A stretch of 64,000 bases of DNA from Acidobacteriaceae bacterium TAA 166 (GTDB lineage: Bacteria; Acidobacteriota; Terriglobia; Terriglobales; Acidobacteriaceae), in the NCBI GenBank assembly GCA_000421065.1, contig ATWD01000002.1:310001-374000 (forward strand). Reading direction: 5' to 3'. Positions 16,683 through 26,514 of this stretch are shown in pieces. Made by a program: the position numbers and the translations under genes. Positions within the stretch are counted from its first letter, which is position 1. Each line of letters begins with the position of its first letter. The notes beneath the pieces were generated by a model. It searched no databases and was not told the origin of the DNA. It saw nothing but the letters and a program-made list of their open reading frames with translations.

Positions 16683-18182
16683 CTACTCTGCTCCCTTCCC
16701 GGGCGGAGGGGGAATGGCGATATCGACAGGAGTCACCTTGCCGAGGACATCGAGCTTGGGTTTGATCTCCGATTGATTTCCAACAACGACGATTCCGAGC
16801 TTCGCTGGGTCGATGTATTTGTTGGCTACACGAGCGACGTCTGCAGAGGTCACGCTCTCGATGCCAGTCTTGTACTTCTCCAGGAAGTCCGCAGGATAGC
16901 CGTAAAACGCAAGCGTGACCTGTTCGTTCAACGTCTTCTCGGGAGAGTCGTAGCGGAAGATGAAGGAGTTCAACAGCTGGTCCTTTGCCTTGGTGAGCTC
17001 AGACGCCGTGGGGGGGACAGACTTGAGGCGCTGAACCTCATCGAGCATCGCCCTGGTGGCGGCAACCGTCGAAGCGCTCTTGGTTCCGGCGATCACGTAG
17101 AAGACTCCCGGGTGGTCATAGGAGGCTCCATAGCTTCCGCTGACCGAATAGGCCAGGCCGAGCCTGGTTCGAACGTTTTGAACGACACGAGATCCGAAGC
17201 CTCCCGAGAAGATCTCGTTCATCACGCTGAGGGCATAAAAGTCGGGATTGGAGCGTTCGGTGCCGAGGCCCACAATGAGGACGTTCGACTGGTTGACATC
17301 GTCTTTATCCACAAACCGTACACCCGGCTTGGGGTCGGTGAAGGTCGATTTTTCGGTGGCGTTCTCCTGACCGCGAGGAAGCGGTTCGAAGGCGTTACGG
17401 AGCTTGGTTTCCATCGCAGCTGAATCGAAATCGCCGGAGACGGAGACGATCATCCCGTTGGGAACGACAGTCCGCTTGTGCCAGGCTGTCAGGTCATCGA
17501 GCGTAACGGCATCGACGGTGGCGTACTCCTCCTGGCGGGCATAAGGACTGGTCGGTCCATAGACCAGCTTGACCGCCTCACGAACTGCGATATCGCTGGC
17601 GTCATCGTTGCGACGGGCAATTCCCGTATCCATCTGGCGCTTGGCAAGAGCGAGCTTGTCCGCTTTGAAATCGGGGTGAAGAAGAAGATCGATGGCAGAG
17701 GCGAAGACGGAGTCGAAGTCGCCCTTGAGACTTGACCAATGAACGGATGTATTCGCCGAGCCGCCCGAGGTCTCAAGGCTTGCCGCCTTGGATTCAAGTT
17801 GATCGTCCAGCTTATCGCCGTCAATGGTTGAGGTTCCGCTGGTGCGCCAGGCCTGGCCATACATGGAGACGAGACCGATCTTGTCAGCAGGCTCATCGCG
17901 GCTTCCCCCACGGATCAGGATGCTTCCATTGATGAAGGGCAGCTCATGATCTTCCTGCAAGAAGATCACCAGGCCGTTTGACAGCTCGATGCGTTTGGGC
18001 TGCGCGGGCCTGAAGGCATGGAGAGGCGGAATCGGAATCTTCTTCCAGGTCTGTGCGGGAGCAGTGGCTGCCGGCCTGGGGGCGGCCGCTGCCTCCTGCG
18101 CATAAGCTGAAGGCAAAGAAGCCGGAAGCAGCAGGGCGATGGAGACGATAGTCCAACGGGATCGATTCATAAGGCTCTTCAC
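16683..18182 (-). CDS. M16 peptidase-like protein, non-catalytic subunit
   Basis: A 499-residue exported member of the M16 (pitrilysin) family with a signal ending near SAYAQ. At the position of the HxxEH zinc motif it reads GLVSMYGQAWRTSG, so the zinc ligands are absent. The rest, including GDFDSAAMETKLRNAFEPLP, NEIFSGGFGSRVVQNVRTRL and GLAYSVSGSYG, is a normal M16 fold. It starts inside the stop of the catalytic partner (GTGA overlap), consistent with a heterodimer like bacterial PMPB-type peptidases. GTG 18182 is likely, with an in-frame ATG at 18170. Confidence 0.87.
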   Translation of the reverse strand: MKSLMNRSRWTIVSIALLLPASLPSAYAQEAAAAPRPAATAPAQTWKKIPIPPLHAFRPAQPKRIELSNGLVIFLQEDHELPFINGSILIRGGSRDEPADKIGLVSMYGQAWRTSGTSTIDGDKLDDQLESKAASLETSGGSANTSVHWSSLKGDFDSVFASAIDLLLHPDFKADKLALAKRQMDTGIARRNDDASDIAVREAVKLVYGPTSPYARQEEYATVDAVTLDDLTAWHKRTVVPNGMIVSVSGDFDSAAMETKLRNAFEPLPRGQENATEKSTFTDPKPGVRFVDKDDVNQSNVLIVGLGTERSNPDFYALSVMNEIFSGGFGSRVVQNVRTRLGLAYSVSGSYGASYDHPGVFYVIAGTKSASTVAATRAMLDEVQRLKSVPPTASELTKAKDQLLNSFIFRYDSPEKTLNEQVTLAFYGYPADFLEKYKTGIESVTSADVARVANKYIDPAKLGIVVVGNQSEIKPKLDVLGKVTPVDIAIPPPPGKGAE

Positions 18183-19708
18183 TCCGCGCCTCCCTGGGGC
18201 TGTGCAGGCTTCTTGGGCGCGGCATATTCAATTCGCGCGCTAGTGCGGTTGCCGTCGACGAAGACCTTGCCGGCTACGCGCCGGATATCGGCCTTGGAGA
18301 CGGCATTGATTCGGTCAAGCTCGCGAAACAGCTCGCGCCAGTCCCCATAGCGGGTCTGATACTCCGCGAGCTCATGCGCGAGGCCGTCATTGTCGGCCAG
18401 GCCGCGCAGCACATCCACGCGCGCCCGCGTCTTGAAGCGCGCCAGCTCTTCATCGGAGACATCTTCGGTCTTCAGACGATCAAGCTCCTTATGAATCGCC
18501 GTGCGCATCTCCTCCGGAGTGTGGCCGGGGAGGGGAACTGCATAGAAGGCGAAGAGGCCGGGATACTTCTCTCCTGGAAATCCGGAGAAGCCCTCTCCCT
18601 CCGCGGCGATCTTCTGGTCGCGGACCAGGGAACGATAAAGCCGCGCCGTGCGGCCGTTCGAGAAGATGTCCGTGATAGCGTCATAGACGGAGTCATCCGG
18701 GTCGCGGTAGTCGGGACGATGGTAGCCCTCAAGATAGAAGGGCTGCGTGGCCTCGCGGATGACGACGGATTTCTCGGCGAACTGCGGGGGTTCCACCGTG
18801 GTCATCGGGGCAGGCTTGGGGCCGGCGGGAATCTTCGAGAAGTAGCGTTCAAGAACAGGCATCGTCTCAGATGCTTTGAGATCGCCGACGACGGCGATGA
18901 CCATATTAGAGGGAACGTAATACTTCTTGTGAAAGGCCTCGGCCTCGGTCGCGGAGACCTGCGAGATCTCGCTCTCCCAACCCACGCCGCTGCGGCCATA
19001 GGGATGCGCCACATAGGCCGTGGCGAGAAACTGTTCGACCATGCGTCCGGTCGGGCTCGAATCGATGCGCATGCGGCGCTCTTCCTGCACCACATCGCGT
19101 TCCTTGTAGAACTCGCGCTGCACCGGCTGGCCGATGCGCTGGCTCTCAAGGTAAGCCCACAGCTCGAGACGGTTCGAAGGCATCGACCAGAAGTACTGCG
19201 TCGAGTCTTCGCCTGTGGAGGCATTAATGTCGACGGCGCCGTTCTGCTCCGCGATCTCGGAGAACTGGTTGGGGATCACAAACTTCTGTGCCGCGGCCTG
19301 AGCCTCTTCGAATGCTTTTTTGAGCTGCGCGAGCTTCTGCGGATCCTGCCCTACGCGTTTGCGGTACTCATCGTCGTAGGCCGCGTATGCTGTCTCCACC
19401 CTGGCGAGCGCCATCTTCTCTGCAGGGTAGTTCGTCGTCCCGATCTCAGTGGAACCCTTGAAGGCCATGTGCTCGAACATATGCGCAAGACCGCTGTCGC
19501 CCTGCGGGTCATCGGCCGATCCCGCATCGACAAGCGTGTAGAAGCTGAAGACGGGTGCCTCCGGACGCTCACAGACGATCAGCGTCAGGCCGTTCGGCAG
19601 GACCTTCACCGTGGTCCGCTTCTCGAAGCTCGCAAGATCCTGCGCACAGGCAAAACTGCCAAGGGCAAGACCAAGGGTAAGGGTTGTAAGCACATGTCGG
19701 ACGGACAC
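18179..19708 (-). CDS. M16 zinc metallopeptidase, catalytic subunit
   Basis: A 509-residue secreted zinc peptidase. A signal peptide ends at GSFACAQ, and the inverted zinc motif HMFEH is near residues 76-80 of the mature-start numbering used here. A downstream acidic cluster (ERDVVQEERRMRID) contributes family residues. It presumably degrades peptides in the periplasm together with the coupled downstream subunit. GTG 19708 is chosen because GGAGG lies 8 bases upstream and the signal peptide starts there; a longer frame to 19780 would spoil the signal. Confidence 0.88.
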   Translation of the reverse strand: MSVRHVLTTLTLGLALGSFACAQDLASFEKRTTVKVLPNGLTLIVCERPEAPVFSFYTLVDAGSADDPQGDSGLAHMFEHMAFKGSTEIGTTNYPAEKMALARVETAYAAYDDEYRKRVGQDPQKLAQLKKAFEEAQAAAQKFVIPNQFSEIAEQNGAVDINASTGEDSTQYFWSMPSNRLELWAYLESQRIGQPVQREFYKERDVVQEERRMRIDSSPTGRMVEQFLATAYVAHPYGRSGVGWESEISQVSATEAEAFHKKYYVPSNMVIAVVGDLKASETMPVLERYFSKIPAGPKPAPMTTVEPPQFAEKSVVIREATQPFYLEGYHRPDYRDPDDSVYDAITDIFSNGRTARLYRSLVRDQKIAAEGEGFSGFPGEKYPGLFAFYAVPLPGHTPEEMRTAIHKELDRLKTEDVSDEELARFKTRARVDVLRGLADNDGLAHELAEYQTRYGDWRELFRELDRINAVSKADIRRVAGKVFVDGNRTSARIEYAAPKKPAQPQGGAE

Positions 19709-19835
19709 CCGGACTACCTCCAAAAAAACGACAGCTGAAAGTCTTACTATACCGAAGCTTCGGTGTAGGGAATCGATCACCTATTCGACGTGTTCATTTG
19801 CGGATCGTCAGACGGAAACGCTCTTAAAAACAAAT

Positions 19836-19871
19836 CTCCCGGGATGCGGATATCCTCCGCAGTCCCGGGAG
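19836..19871 (-). terminator. Terminator of the Oar-like receptor gene
   Basis: A two-part hairpin (CTCCCGGGA / TCCCGGGAG outside TGCGGA / TCCGCA) is followed on the minus strand by ATTTGTTTTTAAG. It lies 16 bases after the receptor stop. Confidence 0.85.
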
Positions 19872-19886
19872 TCGAGGAGGGAAAGG

Positions 19887-22800
19887 TTAGAAGAGGATTC
19901 GACCGCCGACCTGCAGAATGCGGTTGCTGCCGCCGCTGCCGGTCACCTGGCCATAGGTCGAGCTGTTCATGGCCGTGGAGGGAGTGCCGAGGTTCGTCAG
20001 GTTGAACACGTTCGTGAACTCACTGCGAAGCTGGAACTTGATCGATTCATGAACATCGAAGGTGCGGAAGAGAGCAGCATCGACGTTACGAAATCCCGGA
20101 GAGGAGAGCTGGGCCGGCCGGGTGTTGCCGAGCAGGCCTAGAGGACCGATGCCTGGACATCCGGCATCGACGCCAGGGCGGCAATACGCAGAAGTATCAA
20201 ACCACTCCTTCATCATGGCCTGACGCGAGTGGCCATTGTCGAGCACATGAGGGGTCTTTCCCGGGATGACGCTGGGGCGATTGTTCCCGTTTCCAGAGAA
20301 GTAGTTGTCGTTGCCGGTTGTCACCGTAAAGGGCTGACCGCTGTTCGCAGTCCAGATTCCGGTTACTGTCCAACCATTGAGTGTTGTCCTTACAAACCGG
20401 TTGTAGTGATCGAAGTAATCGGGCTTCCATACGAAGGACATCGTCATCATATGGCGACGATCCTGGTCGGAGCGCTGACGGTACTCCAGCTGCGGCAAAT
20501 TGGAGTCCACGAAGGTACCGTTCAGGCCGCTGGTGCTGTCCAGAGCGTTGCTCTGTAGAGTCTTGCTCCACGTGTAGTAACCCCGAGCGCTGATGTGATG
20601 GGTGATCCGCTGCTCCAGAACCACCTGGAGAGCGTTGTAGTTGGAGTTCTGATTGGAGCGAATGATCCATACATTGCTGTAGATCGGATTCGCCGCGGAC
20701 TGGCCATACATTGAATTGAGAGGCCGGCGGTTATTGACCGTGCTGTTGTTGTTTGCGTATCCGCACGCCTGGCTCATGTCCGTGCAGCTCGGGCCGCTTG
20801 CGCCGGCTGCGTTGATGTTGAATTGAGGTCCGTTGATATCGTTATAGAGCGGGAGCTTTCGGTTGAGGGAGCCCACGTAGTAGGCGCTTATCGCGAAACT
20901 GTTGGTGACCTGCTGCTGGAAGCCGAAGTTCAGCTGGACGGAGTAAGGCCATCGATAGTTCGGATCGAACGCTACGACCTGGTTGAGAGGAAGAAAGGTA
21001 GCATTTCCCGTTCCTCGCGAGAAGTTCAGAGCGGGATAAGGATTGGTACCGGTAGGAAACTCCGTCGGATCGTTGCTATAGGGATGCGTGAGTGAGACCA
21101 CCTTGGTATAGGTGTTGCGCACGGCATAAGGAGCGAAGTTCGAGGGAAACTCCCACTGATTGCCCGAGATGCCTCCAAAGAAGAGGCCCGCCGCGCCGTG
21201 AAAGACCGTCTTGCCGTCTCCGAAGGGATCGTAGGCGAAACCGACTCGGGGGGATGCATGGTTGAGCGGAGTAAAGGCGCCATTCTTGGGAACGCCGGGG
21301 TCGCCAGGAAACAGCAGTCCGATGGGAGCCAGTTGCGGGCCTGTCTTGCCGACGATGGATACATTGGGAAATGCGTGCGACTGCACCCCGGGCGTGAAGT
21401 TGGTCTGACGCGCCTGAGTGTCGCTCGGGGCCTGCTGCCAATCGTAGCGAACGCCAAGATTCACCGTGAGGTTGGGAGTCAGACGCCAGTCGTCCTGAGC
21501 AAACAGGGCGTAGTTGAAGTAGTTGGCGTTGGCATAAAGGCCTGTATCCTGCTGCATATTGAGCGGCAGCCCGGCAAGGTAGTCAGACAGTCCATTAGTT
21601 GTTCGCGCGCCGCTTGGACCGTTCGTCGTGGAGAAGGTGAAGACTCCGTAGTTGAACAGAGAGGTCAGCTGGAAGTCCTTCTCGAGCCCAACCTCTCCGC
21701 CAAGGTAGAGGGAGTGCTTGCCGCGCGTCGTGGTAATCACATCGCGAATACCGTAGAGGTTGGTGCCGGCTTTGGGGCCCGTGATGGCCTGTCCAAGTGT
21801 GAAGTTTTCCACGCCATTGACCTGGATCTGTCCGCGTGAAGGGGATCCCACGACTCCGAAATCCGACCCGAAATCGGCAAGCGTGCTGTCCCCGGGCACA
21901 GGGACGCGGCCTCCGTTCTGACGCGTATAGCTCAACCAGAACTGGTTGATGGTGCGCTGGCTGACGGTCCAGACGTCGCTCAGGTTCGCGTTCTGCTGCT
22001 TGTTCGCATAGTTGGAGTAGGACCAATCCTGCGTGAAGGTCGAGGGAACGACTCGATTTTTGTAGTTGAGCAGGTAGTAGCTGAGAGTGACGCGATGATT
22101 CGCCGTAACCTGATGATCCGTCTTGATCAGGTACTCCTCATTCTGCTCCGGCGTCGGCTGCAGCGTGCGATAGGTGTAGGGAGTATCGCCAGTACGGAAC
22201 GGCTGCTTTGGCCGGGCAGTGAGGGTCTTGGTGATGTAGTTCAGGATGTTCACTGCCGCAGGATCGACGGAAGGCAGCTTGTTGCCTGCGTAGGGAAGAC
22301 GAGTGACCGGATCGCACACGAGGAAGTGAATATTTGTGTTGGCAGCCGAGCTTGGAGCGGTTTTGCAATCCTTCTGTTCAGTCGTTGTGGGCATGTTCTC
22401 CGAGAAATCGCCCCGAATCTGTGCTGCTGAAGGCAGATTTCCGCTGTAAGTTCCGGCGGTGCTGAAGCGATAACCGCCGAAGCTGCCAAAGAAGAAGTCC
22501 TTATCGTGACGGATCGGACCTCCGAGCGTCGCTCCGAACCGGTGCAGATTGTAGGGTGTCTTCTGGGCGTTCAGGCCGGCATTGTGTCCAATGGCATTGA
22601 AGTTCCTGTCCCGGAAGAACTCAAAGATCGACCCGTGATAGCTGTTAGTTCCGGACTTCGTCACCACGCTGACTACGCCGGCCGAGTACTTGCCAAGCTG
22701 CGCGCTGTAGTTGTTGGTGACGACATTGAACTGGCTGATCGCGTCGGGATTCGGAACCTGGTTTCCACTGTTTCGAAGGCCGGTCATATTGAGACCGCCG

Positions 22801-23405
22801 TCAAGATAGTACGAGACCTGCCCGACGAAGCCGTCGGTCGAGCCGTTGATGAGAACCTTGAGCTCCTGATAACCCAGATTGTTGATCGTGTCGACCTTCT
22901 GGACACCGGGGACCAGCTGAAGCAGTCGGGATGTATCCCGGTTAACAAGCGGCAGATTGTCGATCTCAACGTTGGAGACGGACTGGCCGAGAGTCGAATT
23001 TCCTGTGTTGACAAGAGGTACGTCCGCGCTGACGTTGACCGTCTCGCTCGTTCCACCGATCTCGAGGACGAGATCCAGGTTCGCATTCTGCATGACGGCA
23101 AGATTGATTCCGCTGCGCTCCAGGGTCTTGAATCCCGTTGCCGTCACGGTGATCTTGTAGGGACCGATCGGGAGAAACTCTTCGTGATAAGAGCCATCGT
23201 CCTTGGTCTTTGCCACGCGGACGAAGTTTGTGTCGGTTTGTGTAAGGGTTAAGGTGGCGTTCGGGACGACCGCTCCTGTGGAGTCTGTGACGGTGCCGAG
23301 CATCGTGGCCGTGCTTAGCTGCGCATGGGCTGCGATGTTTCCTATCGCCAGCAATGCAGCGAGCAGCATCCATCGCCAGCCTTGAGAGAATAAGGCTTTC
23401 TTCAT
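19887..23405 (-). CDS. Oar-like TonB-dependent receptor with carboxypeptidase regulatory-like domain
   Basis: An outer-membrane protein of 1172 residues, the size usual for the acidobacterial Oar family. A signal ends at IAAHAQ; a CarboxypepD_reg-like domain follows (TMLGTVTDSTGAVVPNATLT to about residue 110), then a plug region (VSNVEIDNLPLVNRDTSRLL) and a long barrel ending in an aromatic-terminated strand (ILQVGGRILF). It likely imports a large nutrient such as an oligosaccharide. It is divergent from a ROK regulator followed by a GH105 hydrolase, which suggests plant cell-wall polysaccharide uptake. GGAGG precedes ATG 23405. Confidence 0.9.
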   Translation of the reverse strand: MKKALFSQGWRWMLLAALLAIGNIAAHAQLSTATMLGTVTDSTGAVVPNATLTLTQTDTNFVRVAKTKDDGSYHEEFLPIGPYKITVTATGFKTLERSGINLAVMQNANLDLVLEIGGTSETVNVSADVPLVNTGNSTLGQSVSNVEIDNLPLVNRDTSRLLQLVPGVQKVDTINNLGYQELKVLINGSTDGFVGQVSYYLDGGLNMTGLRNSGNQVPNPDAISQFNVVTNNYSAQLGKYSAGVVSVVTKSGTNSYHGSIFEFFRDRNFNAIGHNAGLNAQKTPYNLHRFGATLGGPIRHDKDFFFGSFGGYRFSTAGTYSGNLPSAAQIRGDFSENMPTTTEQKDCKTAPSSAANTNIHFLVCDPVTRLPYAGNKLPSVDPAAVNILNYITKTLTARPKQPFRTGDTPYTYRTLQPTPEQNEEYLIKTDHQVTANHRVTLSYYLLNYKNRVVPSTFTQDWSYSNYANKQQNANLSDVWTVSQRTINQFWLSYTRQNGGRVPVPGDSTLADFGSDFGVVGSPSRGQIQVNGVENFTLGQAITGPKAGTNLYGIRDVITTTRGKHSLYLGGEVGLEKDFQLTSLFNYGVFTFSTTNGPSGARTTNGLSDYLAGLPLNMQQDTGLYANANYFNYALFAQDDWRLTPNLTVNLGVRYDWQQAPSDTQARQTNFTPGVQSHAFPNVSIVGKTGPQLAPIGLLFPGDPGVPKNGAFTPLNHASPRVGFAYDPFGDGKTVFHGAAGLFFGGISGNQWEFPSNFAPYAVRNTYTKVVSLTHPYSNDPTEFPTGTNPYPALNFSRGTGNATFLPLNQVVAFDPNYRWPYSVQLNFGFQQQVTNSFAISAYYVGSLNRKLPLYNDINGPQFNINAAGASGPSCTDMSQACGYANNNSTVNNRRPLNSMYGQSAANPIYSNVWIIRSNQNSNYNALQVVLEQRITHHISARGYYTWSKTLQSNALDSTSGLNGTFVDSNLPQLEYRQRSDQDRRHMMTMSFVWKPDYFDHYNRFVRTTLNGWTVTGIWTANSGQPFTVTTGNDNYFSGNGNNRPSVIPGKTPHVLDNGHSRQAMMKEWFDTSAYCRPGVDAGCPGIGPLGLLGNTRPAQLSSPGFRNVDAALFRTFDVHESIKFQLRSEFTNVFNLTNLGTPSTAMNSSTYGQVTGSGGSNRILQVGGRILF

Positions 23406-23830
23406 TTACTGCCTCCAAGTCAAACGTTTGTCTTGATCTCCGGAAGAAGACCCAAGACGTATTTCAGGGGACGCTGAAAGATAGTTCGCGGAGTGAACAA
23501 TTGTCAATGGTTCAATTTGATTCGGGCAGCGGAAAAGTGTCAAAAGATTTTTTGCTTCGAGAAAAAGTGATCTTCTCAAGAGCAGACGTGTCATTCGGAC
23601 CCAAAAGTTGGGGCGTCCGGATCGGTCTATTGGTTCTGTAAAGGAAACGCGCGTGCGAAACAGGCTTGGGACATATAATTCACACCAGCTACGAAGGGCG
23701 ACAGCTTTGGTGATATAAAGACTCGTTCTGCTTCATGGACACAAATACAAATAAAGAAGAGACAAAGAGCTCTTTTCTCTGTTGAACGTTGCCTGTACCG
23801 TTTAGCTTTCGATAGGACGATTCCTCGAAG
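23406..23830. promoter_or_regulatory. Divergent regulatory region of receptor and ROK genes
   Basis: A 425-base AT-richer region without a gene. A perfect 10-bp palindrome CAAACGTTTG sits at 23421-23430, just upstream of the receptor ribosome site. A TATAAT hexamer occurs at 23674-23679 in the direction of the ROK gene, though no good -35 matches it. Several short inverted repeats occur in between. It is the natural site for control by the adjacent ROK regulator. Confidence 0.5.
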
Positions 23831-25000
23831 ATGCCCACGTCAACTCAACCGTTTACCTTTACCCGCAAGCAAATCGCTTCGAATAAGACCCCACGCCAGA
23901 TCAATCGCAATCTTGTCTTTAATCTCATTCGCACGCGTCAGCCAATCTCCCGGGCCGACCTTGCGCGAATCTCGGGCCTGCAGCGGAGCACCATCTCTCT
24001 TATCGTCGAAGACCTGATTAAGGAGAGATGGATCCTGGAGGGATCGACCGGAAGACTCCCGCGAGGCCGGCGTCCGACATTTCTCGAGCTCAATCATCAG
24101 CGTGCTGTGATCGCGCTCGATATCCATCCGGCACAGACGACCGTAGCCGTCACCGACCTCGGGGGCAGGATCGTTGCGCAGAATATCGTCGCTCTGCCCT
24201 CCGATCCCGCCAAGGCCTCTTCTTCTATTGTGGCTGCTATAAAAAAACTGATCTCCGATCATGCGGGAAAATCCTTCGATGGGGTCGGCATTAGTCTTCC
24301 CGGCCGCGCTGACCCAAGTCTCAAGCGTCCGATCTTCGCTCCTAACGTAAGCTGGCCGATGCAAAGCCTCCAGTCGAAGATTCATCGGGCGACGGGGCTT
24401 CGCGTGGAGATGGAAAACGTCGCCAACGCATGCGCCCTCTCCGAAGTGTGGTTCGGCGACAGCGACGGCCTGAACGACCTGGTGGTCGTCAATGTCTCGG
24501 AAGGAATCGGAACCGGAATCTTTTCCAATGGGCGTCTGCTGCGCGGCGCCAACGGAATGGCGGGAGAGTTTGGCCACGTCGAGATGGAGAGCGATGGCCA
24601 TCCCTGCGGCTGCGGGGGACGTGGCTGCTGGGAGACGATTGCCTCCAACCGCGCCGGTCTTCGCTATTACGCGGAGATCAGTGGTCAGCCGGAGCCTCCC
24701 AGCTTTGCCGTTCTCGTCAGGATGGCGCAGTCCGACGATCGACATGCCATCCAGGCTCTCGAAAAGATGTCTCACCAGCTCGGCCGTGGGTTCAAAATGA
24801 TCGCCTCCGCCCTGGCGCCGAGCGAGATTATTATTGTGGGCGATATCACCAGCGCCTGGCACCTGTTTGGTCCAAAGATCGAGGCCAAGCTAAACCAGAA
24901 TGCCTTCCCGAAGGCACCCAAGCTGCGCCCCTCTTTCGAGGGCAATACTGCCCGGCTGCGGAGCGCGGTCGCGCTCGTCATGAACCAGGGTTTGAACTAA
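23831..25000 (+). CDS. ROK-family transcriptional regulator
   Basis: A 389-residue NagC/XylR-like regulator. An N-terminal winged helix (SRADLARISGLQRSTISLIV, about residues 38-57) is followed by a ROK sugar-kinase-like domain. The ROK zinc motif CGCGGRGCWE is intact, while kinase residues are only partly conserved, as in regulators. The ligand is presumably a sugar from the downstream hydrolase. It starts a plus-strand pair with the GH105 gene 22 bases downstream and is divergent from the TonB-dependent receptor, so it probably controls all three. Confidence 0.88.
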   Translation: MPTSTQPFTFTRKQIASNKTPRQINRNLVFNLIRTRQPISRADLARISGLQRSTISLIVEDLIKERWILEGSTGRLPRGRRPTFLELNHQRAVIALDIHPAQTTVAVTDLGGRIVAQNIVALPSDPAKASSSIVAAIKKLISDHAGKSFDGVGISLPGRADPSLKRPIFAPNVSWPMQSLQSKIHRATGLRVEMENVANACALSEVWFGDSDGLNDLVVVNVSEGIGTGIFSNGRLLRGANGMAGEFGHVEMESDGHPCGCGGRGCWETIASNRAGLRYYAEISGQPEPPSFAVLVRMAQSDDRHAIQALEKMSHQLGRGFKMIASALAPSEIIIVGDITSAWHLFGPKIEAKLNQNAFPKAPKLRPSFEGNTARLRSAVALVMNQGLN

Positions 25001-25022
25001 ATCGGAAAGGAATCCTCTCTCC

Positions 25023-26255
25023 ATGTCCTCTGCGCTCTCTGCGGAACTTCGCCCCTCCCTCTTTGCCTCTTTCCTCATGCGACGGGCCGGTGTTGTGGGA
25101 ATCATCGCTCTTGGCCTGCTGGCGAACGTCAGTCTCTCCGCAGCCGCGCAGAACCCGGCTAAAGGGCCCGCTTCGGAGATGAACTCCGGAAGCTCCCCGG
25201 ATGATCCCGGTCCCCTCGCCTCCGATATCTCCTCGGATCTCAAGCCGAAGGCAATTCAGGCGGTCGTCGAAAAGGTCGCCAGCTGGCAGCTTAAAGAGGC
25301 TGAGCCAACCTTCAGCCGTCTGTGGACCTATGCCGCGCTTTACGATGGCCTTCTGGCCGCGTCAAAGACCACGGGCGATCCGAAGTTCCACGATGCCATC
25401 CTCAAATACTCCGAGGAGCAAAAGTGGATGCTGATCGATAACCGCTTTCCTCATGCGGACGATCAGGCCATAGGCAAGGCATACATGGCGCTGTACCTCG
25501 AAGACCCCAAAAATGCCAGAAAACCTGAACGCATGGCCAACACCAAGGAGATCATGGATCGCCTGGTGGCTCGTCCGGACGATCCGGCAAAGCTGCTCTG
25601 GTGGTGGTGCGATGCGCTTTACATGGCCCCTCCTGTGCTGGCGCGAACCTACCTTGCGACAGGCGACAAGCGGTATCTCGATTCCATGGATCATGAGTGG
25701 TGGCAGACCTCAGCCAGGCTCTACAGTCCGCAGGACCATCTCTACTTCCGCGATGAACGTTATCTCACGCAGAAGCAGGCAAATGGAAAGAGCCTCTACT
25801 GGTCGCGTGGAAACGGGTGGGTCATGGGCGGTCTGGTAAAGGTGCTTGAGATTATGCCCAGGAACTATCCCGGCCGGGCAAAGTACATCGAGCAGTTCCG
25901 TCAGATGGCCGAAGAGGTCAAATCCATTCAAGGCAAGGATGGCCTGTGGCGTTCCGGCCTGCTCGATCCGGACGCCTATGAGCTGCCCGAGGTCTCCGGC
26001 TCCGCCTTCTTCACCTATGCCATCGCATATGGGATCAACGAGCACATTCTCGATCGCAAGACATATCTTCCCGTAGTCGAAAGATCCTGGAAGGGGATGC
26101 TCCAGCACGTCTATGCCGACGGACGTCTCGGATCTATTCAGCCCGTCGACGCTCAGCCCGGCAAGTTCAAACCCTCCTCCAGCCACGTCTATGGAGTAGG
26201 AGGATTTCTTATGGCGGGCTACGAGATGAATCGTCTGGCAGGAGGCAAGCATTAG
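25023..26255 (+). CDS. GH105 unsaturated rhamnogalacturonyl hydrolase-like protein
   Basis: A 410-residue exported glycoside hydrolase of family GH88/GH105. A signal peptide ends near SAAAQ, and the (alpha/alpha)6-barrel motifs include LLWWWCDALYMAPP, YWSRGNGWVMGGL (about residues 259-271) and SSSHVYGVGGFLMAG. Enzymes of this type remove the terminal unsaturated galacturonate from pectin lyase products. The context (Oar-like receptor and ROK regulator) fits rhamnogalacturonan breakdown in the periplasm. No polysaccharide lyase gene lies nearby. Confidence 0.85.
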   Translation: MSSALSAELRPSLFASFLMRRAGVVGIIALGLLANVSLSAAAQNPAKGPASEMNSGSSPDDPGPLASDISSDLKPKAIQAVVEKVASWQLKEAEPTFSRLWTYAALYDGLLAASKTTGDPKFHDAILKYSEEQKWMLIDNRFPHADDQAIGKAYMALYLEDPKNARKPERMANTKEIMDRLVARPDDPAKLLWWWCDALYMAPPVLARTYLATGDKRYLDSMDHEWWQTSARLYSPQDHLYFRDERYLTQKQANGKSLYWSRGNGWVMGGLVKVLEIMPRNYPGRAKYIEQFRQMAEEVKSIQGKDGLWRSGLLDPDAYELPEVSGSAFFTYAIAYGINEHILDRKTYLPVVERSWKGMLQHVYADGRLGSIQPVDAQPGKFKPSSSHVYGVGGFLMAGYEMNRLAGGKH

Positions 26256-26441
26256 GCATGCCTGGCATCTTCCGGTGTGCATTCCGACTTTCGTCTAGAG
26301 CTCGGGGTGCACACCCCTTCGGCCTGGCGTCGAGAAAGAAGAGTATAACTTCATCATCGTCGGCCATCCCCTGGATTCCCGGCTTTTCACGATGAGAGTA
26401 GTTGCGCTCGATGAAATTCACGATAGATTCTTGCCGTGTTC

Positions 26442-26471
26442 TTGACGCGCTGAATGAGCATTCAGTATTCT
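26442..26471 (+). promoter_or_regulatory. Promoter with FadR-like palindrome upstream of fadN
   Basis: TTGACG at 26442-26447 and TATTCT at 26466-26471 are spaced by 18 bases, a good sigma70-type promoter. The spacer holds the palindrome TGAATGAGCATTCA (26451-26464). Its half-sites match those of the Bacillus TetR-type FadR operator (TGAATGAnTAnTCATTCA, from established knowledge), although here the two halves are four bases closer. Confidence 0.6.
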
Positions 26472-26514
26472 GCCCGCGTTTGCATTTCGTCTCATCCGTG
26501 GGAGATCTCTCTGC

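Noticed and set aside
23406..23830. Possible small RNA or tRNA in the long divergent gap
   Set aside because: No cloverleaf or terminator-like structure in a suitable position; the region is better explained as regulatory DNA.
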